DNA from: a virus
Reading direction: 5' to 3' (one strand)
DNA: 24,041 nt
Virus record (IMG/VR): IMGVR_UViG_3300027754_000436
Location: 1-24,041 of that record
Shown: piece by piece, positions 19,029 through 24,041 of the stretch
Layout: every line of letters begins with the position of its first letter
How positions within the stretch are numbered: position 1 is the stretch's first letter
Translations under genes and position numbers: made by a program
The notes under the pieces: generated by a model
Database searches by the model: none
What the model was told of the DNA's origin: nothing
What the model saw: only the letters and a program-made list of their open reading frames with translations

Positions 19029-19661
19029 ATGTATTCAGTTGTAGCATTAACAATGTGGAAGTGTGAGAGATTTAAAGAAACTCTTGCTGAATTAGATAAA
19101 CACCCATTAGTAGGTGAGATTATTCTAATAGATAATTCAGAAATGGATGTGGATTTAATAAAATTGAAGAAACTAAATCACATTAAAGAAGAAAAGAACA
19201 CTTATATTAATCCAGCGTGGAATAAAGGTGTATCATTGGCTAAATATAATAAATTATTAGTATTAAACGATGATTTATGGTTTGATTGGGATATTTTATC
19301 TACATTAGAACCCCATATAACCGAAGATATAGCAATGATAGGTATGGCAGAGGAGAATTTTGATAACCCATCCGATGAGTTTGGTTTAGAACCCATAACC
19401 CATAGAAATGGTGGATTTGCTTGTGCTTTCTTTATACATAAGAATAGTTGGTTAAATATCCCATTTGAAATGAAATTATGGGGAGGAGATGACTGGTTAT
19501 TTGTTAAAAATAGAAATGGTGGTAAGCAAAACTACAAAATTACAGGTTTTAAACTATTTGGTGAAGTTTCTGGTACATTGGAGAACGTAGATTTAACACC
19601 AACGCTAAATCCAATCAAACAAAACGATTTAAAATTAAAAGATTATTACAATCTATTTTAA
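19029..19661 (+). CDS. Glycosyltransferase, GT-A/GT2-like, 210 aa
   Basis: The ATG at 19029, after the epimerase stop, is preferred to an upstream in-frame ATG at 18996 that overlaps that gene. The GT-A layout is visible: VVALTMWKCERF, then EIILIDNSE, then NPAWNKGVSLA, then LVLNDDLWF as the DxD-like metal site, and GGFACAFFIHK later. It would transfer a sugar from a nucleotide donor at the cytosolic face. It is short (210 aa). Its last 35 codons are duplicated at 20576-20682. Confidence 0.8.
   Translation: MYSVVALTMWKCERFKETLAELDKHPLVGEIILIDNSEMDVDLIKLKKLNHIKEEKNTYINPAWNKGVSLAKYNKLLVLNDDLWFDWDILSTLEPHITEDIAMIGMAEENFDNPSDEFGLEPITHRNGGFACAFFIHKNSWLNIPFEMKLWGGDDWLFVKNRNGGKQNYKITGFKLFGEVSGTLENVDLTPTLNPIKQNDLKLKDYYNLF
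19555..19661 (+). repeat. Direct repeat copy A: 3' end of the glycosyltransferase gene
   Basis: This 107-bp segment is repeated at 20576-20682 (offset 1021) with six differences by eye. It lies wholly in the gene's 3' end including the stop codon. Confidence 0.95.
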
Positions 19662-19662
19662 T

Positions 19663-20556
19663 ATGAAAAAAATTGTATTTTTATATAGACAAGTAAGGGA
19701 AATGGGAGAATATTTTGTTCTAACCCAACCCAAAATAATGTTAGAAATGTATGGTTTAAATGTTGAAACACAACTATTACCTAATATAGATTTGAATACC
19801 ATTAAAGATTCAATTGTGGTTTTTTGTAAAGAAATACACAAAGATGAATCAGATATACTACATAATAATAATAATTTAATTTATTTAGATATAGTAGACC
19901 TACTTGCACATTTGGGGCATGGTAATCAAAGTGAAAGACTTGATTATTATTTAAAAGAATGTAGTGTAGATAAAATAATATTTAGACAAAAATATATTGC
20001 GGATTTATATGGTAATTTTGGATATTATATCCCACACCACTATGATTTTAGATTAAATTTTATAAATGTACCTGCTAACGATTTTTCACAAAAGAAAATT
20101 TCATTCCCTTATACTGACCCCGGCGGTATAGCATTACACTCAACTTTTACTGATTTATTTGATGTAGTACCTATTAGTGCAGACATGGTTTTTAATTTTA
20201 GCCAAATAAAAAATGTAAATTTAGAATGTGTAAAAAATAATTTTTATTTTGGATTAAGAAAAAACACAAGTACAGATTATTGGTATAAACCTTGCACAAA
20301 AACTGCATCAGCTGCTGCATTAAATAGAAACATCATAACCAATACTGATAAATCATTAGATGATTTATTACCTCGCGATTATCCTTATTTTTTATTAGAT
20401 GATAGTGATGAGGCATTTATTGAATTTTATCACTCTAAAATAGAAATACCAAATAAAGATGAATATAAATATGGGTTAGAATGTATGCGAAATGTAAAAG
20501 AAAAAACAAATATATTTAATCTATTTGAACTATATAAAAATTTATTTGAAGTATAA
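19663..20556 (+). CDS. Putative GT-B-type glycosyltransferase, 297 aa
   Basis: The N-terminal half reads like a Rossmann domain (KKIVFLYRQ, IVVFCKEIHKD, LIYLDIVDLLAH, then IIFRQKYIADLYG). The C-terminal part has FGLRKNTSTDYWYKPCTKTASAAAL, the pattern of a donor-binding loop in GT-B enzymes, then NRNIITNTDKSLDDLLP. The gene appears even richer in A and T than its neighbours and is flanked by the two 107-bp direct repeats, which suggests that it was added to an older gene order. The enzyme class is inferred from this pattern. Confidence 0.65.
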   Translation: MKKIVFLYRQVREMGEYFVLTQPKIMLEMYGLNVETQLLPNIDLNTIKDSIVVFCKEIHKDESDILHNNNNLIYLDIVDLLAHLGHGNQSERLDYYLKECSVDKIIFRQKYIADLYGNFGYYIPHHYDFRLNFINVPANDFSQKKISFPYTDPGGIALHSTFTDLFDVVPISADMVFNFSQIKNVNLECVKNNFYFGLRKNTSTDYWYKPCTKTASAAALNRNIITNTDKSLDDLLPRDYPYFLLDDSDEAFIEFYHSKIEIPNKDEYKYGLECMRNVKEKTNIFNLFELYKNLFEV

Positions 20557-20575
20557 CCCTACAAAACCCATTAAT

Positions 20576-20682
20576 TATTTGGTGAAGTTTCTGGTACATT
20601 GGAGAATGCAGATTTAACACCAACACTAAATCCAATCAAACAAAACGATTTAAAATTAAAAGATTACTACAATTTATTTTAG
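20576..20682 (+). pseudogene. Direct repeat copy B: orphan 3' end of a glycosyltransferase gene
   Basis: This is a headless copy of 19555-19661. It encodes FGEVSGTLENADLTPTLNP and onward to the same DYYNLF end, with a TAG stop. Of the six differences, four are silent, one swaps the stop (TAA to TAG) and one changes Val to Ala. It has no start codon and lies two bases before the next gene, where the glycosyltransferase gene itself probably once ended. Confidence 0.9.
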
Positions 20683-20684
20683 TT

Positions 20685-21794
20685 ATGAAAACATTAAACG
20701 AATTAATTGATGAGTTTGGTAGTGATAAGAATTTAAGTGGATACACTCCTACTTATATTGAATTGTTTGAATCTATTAGAGATAAAAATTTAAACCTATT
20801 AGAAATAGGAATTGGGACAATAATATCTGGTGCTCAAAGTTCTATGTCAAATACTAAAATCCAAAATTACAAACCAGGTGCTTCTTTGCGTGTTTGGAAA
20901 ACATATTTCCCTAATGCACTTATATATGGCGGAGATATTCAAGAGGATACACAATTTACAGAGGATAGAATCCAAACATTTTTATTTGATTCTACAAATA
21001 AAGAACAATGTGATACTACCTTAAAAGATATGGAATTTGATATTATAATTGATGATGGTTGGCACAAATGGGAAGCACAAAAAGATACAATAACCAATTT
21101 GTTTAGTAGAGTTAAGGTAGGTGGGTATTATATTATAGAAGATATTGAACAAGGTGGTGGTAGTGCTTTATTCAATGATGAGTTTGAAAATCTTAAAAAA
21201 ATAGTGGAAAACAATGATATAAAATCAAATTTTGCTAAAAATCTTATCGTAATCCATAAAACCCATATGATAAAATTAATTATATTAGATGTTGATGGTG
21301 TAATGACTGATGGTAAAAAATACTATGGTATAAATGGTATGCCATTTGCTAAAACATTTGCAGATAAAGATTGGACATCTATAAAACGATTCAAAGCATT
21401 GGGTATTCCAGTTATATTCCTAACAGGAGATGCTAACATAAACGAAGAAATTGGTAAAAACCGAAATATTCCAACTTATTTAAGTAGAGGTAAAGAAAAG
21501 GCAGATTTTATACCAGAATTTGAAAAGATATACAATTGTACTGCCGATGATATGCTTTATGTAGGTGATGATTTGTTTGATTTGGGTATAATGCGTAAAG
21601 TTGGATATGCCTTTTCTACAAAAGATGCTCCTTTGATGGTTAAAGATGAATGTATAACTTTACCAAAAAATGGTGGAGATAATGTAATTTTATCATTATT
21701 TGAGTTTTGCGAACAACATAAAATGGTTGAAATTGTAGAATTTGATGAAATAATGGGGAAAATAAACGAATTAGATAAAAAAGAAGTGTTTTAA
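20685..21794 (+). CDS. Fusion: SAM methyltransferase plus KdsC-like HAD phosphatase, 369 aa
   Basis: Residues 1 to about 190 are a class I methyltransferase of the kind seen in sugar and macrolide O-methylation: FGSDKN near the start, LLEIGIGT (motif I), ASLRVWKTYFPNA, IIIDDGWHKW (120-129) and GGYYIIEDI. Residues 195-369 are a HAD phosphatase: DVDGVMTDG (202-210) with D202 as nucleophile and D204 as acid/base, IPVIFLTGDA, and GDDLFDLGIM. The HAD motifs resemble KdsC, which removes phosphate from Kdo-8-phosphate, and related sugar phosphatases. The junction is tight (IVIHKTHM), and an internal ATG at 21267 could allow separate expression of the HAD part. Confidence 0.85.
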   Translation: MKTLNELIDEFGSDKNLSGYTPTYIELFESIRDKNLNLLEIGIGTIISGAQSSMSNTKIQNYKPGASLRVWKTYFPNALIYGGDIQEDTQFTEDRIQTFLFDSTNKEQCDTTLKDMEFDIIIDDGWHKWEAQKDTITNLFSRVKVGGYYIIEDIEQGGGSALFNDEFENLKKIVENNDIKSNFAKNLIVIHKTHMIKLIILDVDGVMTDGKKYYGINGMPFAKTFADKDWTSIKRFKALGIPVIFLTGDANINEEIGKNRNIPTYLSRGKEKADFIPEFEKIYNCTADDMLYVGDDLFDLGIMRKVGYAFSTKDAPLMVKDECITLPKNGGDNVILSLFEFCEQHKMVEIVEFDEIMGKINELDKKEVF

Positions 21795-21795
21795 T

Positions 21796-22458
21796 ATGGT
21801 AGATGTAGCATTATATGGTAATCTTACCAAAGATATAATCTTTAATGGGTTTGAGCAAACTACATCCATAGGTTCAATTGGAAATGTGTGGGATGCGTTA
21901 GTTAAACTAAACCAAAAATTAACAATACATATTGAACCAACAACAATTGGTACTGCACTAATCTATGTGGATACGGATAATAATACGCGCGTATCCAAAC
22001 CTAATTTATATCTAAAAGTAAATCAACCAAAAGTAGTAGAAGCAAAGTGGAGTCATATTCTATATCTAAATCATATTAAAGATTTAGAGTTTCTAAAATC
22101 TATACAAAATTCAATCATATCAGCGGATGTTGCCGGCAAGGGAAAATTTGATTTGGATATACTTACTTATATAGATTATCTATTCATTTCAGATGAAGAT
22201 ATTATTGATTTAGATATTCTATTGGATAAAATAAAAGGTTGTGTTATATTACATAGTAATTCAGGTAGTACAATTTACAAAAAGGATGGTACTACAATAA
22301 TAACAAACCACAAAACAATAGATGGAGTAAATGTATTAGGTGCGGGTGATTACTTTGCATCGGTATTTATAAATTCTATGTTACAACTAAATGATATAGA
22401 ATTATCAATTAAAGTAGCACATAACAAAACAATTAGTTTTTTGAAAGATAAAGTATGA
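21796..22458 (+). CDS. PfkB/ribokinase-family sugar kinase, short form
   Basis: 220 aa, against about 300 for typical family members. The family signature LGAGDYFAS is present with the catalytic base D185 in GAGD (182-185). An N-terminal SIGNVWDAL segment corresponds to the GG-x-x-N-x-A substrate loop, and VDTDNNTRV is typical of the lid region. The missing part lies between, so the lid or an internal strand is shortened. It would phosphorylate a sugar or sugar phosphate with ATP, like HldE or HddA. It is between the phosphatase and the nucleotidyltransferase genes and overlaps the next gene as ATGA. Confidence 0.78.
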   Translation: MVDVALYGNLTKDIIFNGFEQTTSIGSIGNVWDALVKLNQKLTIHIEPTTIGTALIYVDTDNNTRVSKPNLYLKVNQPKVVEAKWSHILYLNHIKDLEFLKSIQNSIISADVAGKGKFDLDILTYIDYLFISDEDIIDLDILLDKIKGCVILHSNSGSTIYKKDGTTIITNHKTIDGVNVLGAGDYFASVFINSMLQLNDIELSIKVAHNKTISFLKDKV

Positions 22459-23612
22459 AACCAATACTATTAGTACCCATTGCAGGAAAAGGACAAAGAT
22501 TTGTGGATGATGGTTTCCACATGCCAAAACCACTTATTATGGTGGATGATAAACACATTATTGATTGGTCATTTTTATCAATCAATAAAGATGAATACGA
22601 TATTGTATTCGTTGTTCGTAAAGAGCACATTTATAATTTTGGTATGGATACTATTTTAAGAAACAAATTTGGTGAGGATATTAAAATAGTTGAAACGGAT
22701 AAAATAACAAGTGGTACGGTTGCATCTTGTTTATTAGCAAAAGATTTTATCAATAACGAACAAGAATTGGTTATCTACACATTAGATGTTCATTTTCAAA
22801 ACAAATTTAGTATAAATGATGTTGATAAAGAATCTGATGGATTTATTTTAACATTTAAGGCAAACAATCCAGCATACTCATACGCGGAGTTAGATGATAA
22901 TGGATTGGTATTAAGAACGGCTGAAAAGGAAGTGATAAGTGAAAACGCAGCAGTTGGCATTTACTATTTCAAAGAGGGTAGTACATTTGTAAAGTATGCA
23001 GAGGAAATGGTTGATAAAAACTTACGAACTAATAATGAGTTCTATGTCTGTCCTTTGTATAACCTAATGATTAAAGATGGGTTAAAGGTTAGAACTAAAC
23101 AAGTTGAAAAGATGTATCTAATGGGTACACCAACTGAACTAAACTTTTTCAAAAATCACGTCAACAAAAAATTTGGTGAAAAACCAATAGCACTTTGTTC
23201 AGACCATTCTGGTTTTGAATTGAAAGAAATAACAAAACAAATATTGGATGAAAAGGGATTAAAGTATATTGATTTTGGAACTTATGTAAAGAAAGATTGT
23301 GATTACAATGATTATGTAAAATCAGTTGCTCAATTTATTCAAGACAAATATTGTGATTTTGGATTTGTATTTTGTAGAAGTGGGCAGGGTGTGAATATGG
23401 CAGCTAATAAACAAAAAGGTATTCGTTCATCTTTAATTTCAGATGAGTGGACAGCAGAGATGGCAGTTAGACACGGGTGTTCCAATGTATTCGCATTTTC
23501 AGAAAAGAATATAGATAAAGATTTAATGGAAAAGTGCATTGATAAAATACAACACAATACATTTGATGGTGGTAGACATATAAATAGAGTTCAGAGATTA
23601 AATGAAAATTGA
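22455..23612 (+). CDS. Fusion: sugar nucleotidyltransferase plus RpiB/LacA-like isomerase, 385 aa
   Basis: Residues 1 to about 235 are a nucleotidyltransferase: PIAGKGQRF (8-16) followed by PKPLI is the NTP-binding motif, and YTLDVHF carries a metal-binding Asp. Residues about 242-385 match RpiB: ALCSDHSGFELK, YNDYVKSVAQFI, FVFCRSGQGVNMAANK with the catalytic Cys, SDEWTAEMAVRHG with a conserved His, and FDGGRHINRVQRL. The usual CGTG loop reads CRSG here, so substrate preference may differ. RpiB enzymes interconvert aldose and ketose phosphates. Both activities belong to one nucleotide-sugar pathway, in line with the adjacent kinase and phosphatase. Confidence 0.88.
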   Translation: MKPILLVPIAGKGQRFVDDGFHMPKPLIMVDDKHIIDWSFLSINKDEYDIVFVVRKEHIYNFGMDTILRNKFGEDIKIVETDKITSGTVASCLLAKDFINNEQELVIYTLDVHFQNKFSINDVDKESDGFILTFKANNPAYSYAELDDNGLVLRTAEKEVISENAAVGIYYFKEGSTFVKYAEEMVDKNLRTNNEFYVCPLYNLMIKDGLKVRTKQVEKMYLMGTPTELNFFKNHVNKKFGEKPIALCSDHSGFELKEITKQILDEKGLKYIDFGTYVKKDCDYNDYVKSVAQFIQDKYCDFGFVFCRSGQGVNMAANKQKGIRSSLISDEWTAEMAVRHGCSNVFAFSEKNIDKDLMEKCIDKIQHNTFDGGRHINRVQRLNEN

Positions 23613-23934
23613 TAATATAAAAAATTTTAAGCGAGGTTGGTTGGTTGGAAATTTCCAACCATCTTTGTTTGAAACGCAAACTAATGATGTTGGTGTTTTG
23701 TTTCTAAAATCAGGCGAAAGTGGAGATGGGCACTACCACTTAAACCATACGGAATACAATATAGTTTTATCAGGTAAAGCAGTTGTAGATGAAAACGAAT
23801 TGGTTAGTGGTGATATATTTGTATATGAAAGAGGTGATAAGAGTTATGTTACTTATTTAGAAGATACAATTTTATTGGTAATTAAAGACCCAGCAACTAA
23901 AAACGATAAACATTATGATACTAATATCTCATAG
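23602..23934 (+). CDS. Cupin-domain protein, 110 aa
   Basis: A single cupin barrel. The metal-binding motif GDGHYHLNHTEYNIVLSG provides H44, H46 and E51, and a second conserved motif is GDIFVYERGDKSYVTYLED. Small cupins act as sugar isomerases, epimerases or regulators. The context in the sugar cassette favours a sugar-modifying role. It overlaps the upstream fusion gene by 11 bases and the next start at 23915 by 20 bases. Confidence 0.82.
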   Translation: MKIDNIKNFKRGWLVGNFQPSLFETQTNDVGVLFLKSGESGDGHYHLNHTEYNIVLSGKAVVDENELVSGDIFVYERGDKSYVTYLEDTILLVIKDPATKNDKHYDTNIS

Positions 23935-24041
23935 AGGAAACCTAATGGGTAGAATGCCCAACAACGAAAATCACCCAAAGTATATTGATGAAACAATAAA
24001 TGCTGGATTTGATGTGGAAATTGATATGTGGTGGGTAGATG
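23915..24041 (+). CDS. Glycerophosphodiester phosphodiesterase-like protein, 5' part only
   Basis: The ATG at 23915 opens a frame that runs off the window end; 42 codons are seen. It reads ISHRGN near the start, ENHPKYIDETINAGFDVEIDMWW after, the pattern of the GDPD family (HRG, then ENT-like, then ExD metal residues). Such enzymes cleave phosphodiesters, for example in lipids or glycans. The start overlaps the cupin gene by 20 bases. Only the N-terminus is visible. Confidence 0.7.
   Translation, partial: MILISHRGNLMGRMPNNENHPKYIDETINAGFDVEIDMWWVD

Noticed and set aside
19555-20682. Insertion sequence or homing endonuclease behind the 107-bp repeats
   Set aside because: The repeats are coding 3' ends, not inverted termini, and the gene between them shows no transposase or endonuclease motif.
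1-24041. CRISPR array
   Set aside because: No regular 25-40 base direct repeats with unique spacers were seen; the repeats found are short motifs or the single 107-bp pair.
1-24041. Reassignment of the UGA codon genome-wide
   Set aside because: Genes at 4624, 5613 and 21796 end in TGA within ATGA overlaps, so UGA acts as a stop here despite the UCA-like tRNA.

Overview
The window reads as a piece of a large, AT-rich bacteriophage genome infecting a member of the Bacteroidota, probably a flavobacterium-like host. Almost every gene lies on the + strand and is packed head to tail, often with TAATG or ATGA overlaps. Phage functions are clear: a T4-type RNA ligase next to a P-loop polynucleotide-kinase-like protein, a dCMP deaminase, a UV-damage endonuclease, a small heat-shock protein and a tRNA. 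The host assignment rests on promoters of the Bacteroidota type (TTTG, 19-20 bases, TAnnTTTG), the lack of Shine-Dalgarno sites and secreted proteins with typical leaders. No terminase, capsid, integrase or polymerase gene is present here, so virion type and lifestyle cannot be read from this piece.

Layout. 1-630: noncoding DNA, a tRNA with its own promoter and terminator, and a putative operator cluster. 631-5610: small, mostly unrecognised genes (early-region style), including a paralogous family of about 110-150 residue proteins, small membrane proteins and a 390-base noncoding gap with repeated AGGTC motifs. 5613-8636: nucleic-acid and nucleotide enzymes (kinase, RNA ligase, dCMP deaminase, metallophosphoesterase). 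8653-9821: three exported proteins. 9909-11030: small proteins including a KTSC-domain protein. 11031-11559: a gap with a promoter, a strongly folded RNA and a terminator, plus a possible small minus-strand gene. 11560-16489: possible structural or late proteins, HD hydrolase, Hsp20, a coiled-coil membrane protein and a zinc-ribbon protein. 16550-24041: UvsE followed by an unbroken carbohydrate cassette (methyltransferases, epimerase, glycosyltransferases, sugar kinase, KdsC-like phosphatase, nucleotidyltransferase, RpiB-like isomerase, cupin, phosphodiesterase-like start).

How it works together. Seven promoters share an ATTAGGA box exactly 19 bases before TAnnTTTR, in place of the host TTTG element. 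This looks like a phage-specific transcription class, and it heads several of the gene blocks. A second putative regulatory layer is the inverted repeat TGACA-N3-TGTCA, found before the first promoter and before hsp20. The carbohydrate cassette encodes, in three adjacent ORFs with two gene fusions, the four reaction types (isomerase, kinase, phosphatase, nucleotidyltransferase) that make a nucleotide-activated sugar such as NDP-heptose. Glycosyltransferases and methyltransferases sit beside them. A 107-bp copied 3' end of a glycosyltransferase gene marks a recent rearrangement inside this cassette. All functional statements are from reading motifs by eye; no database search was run.
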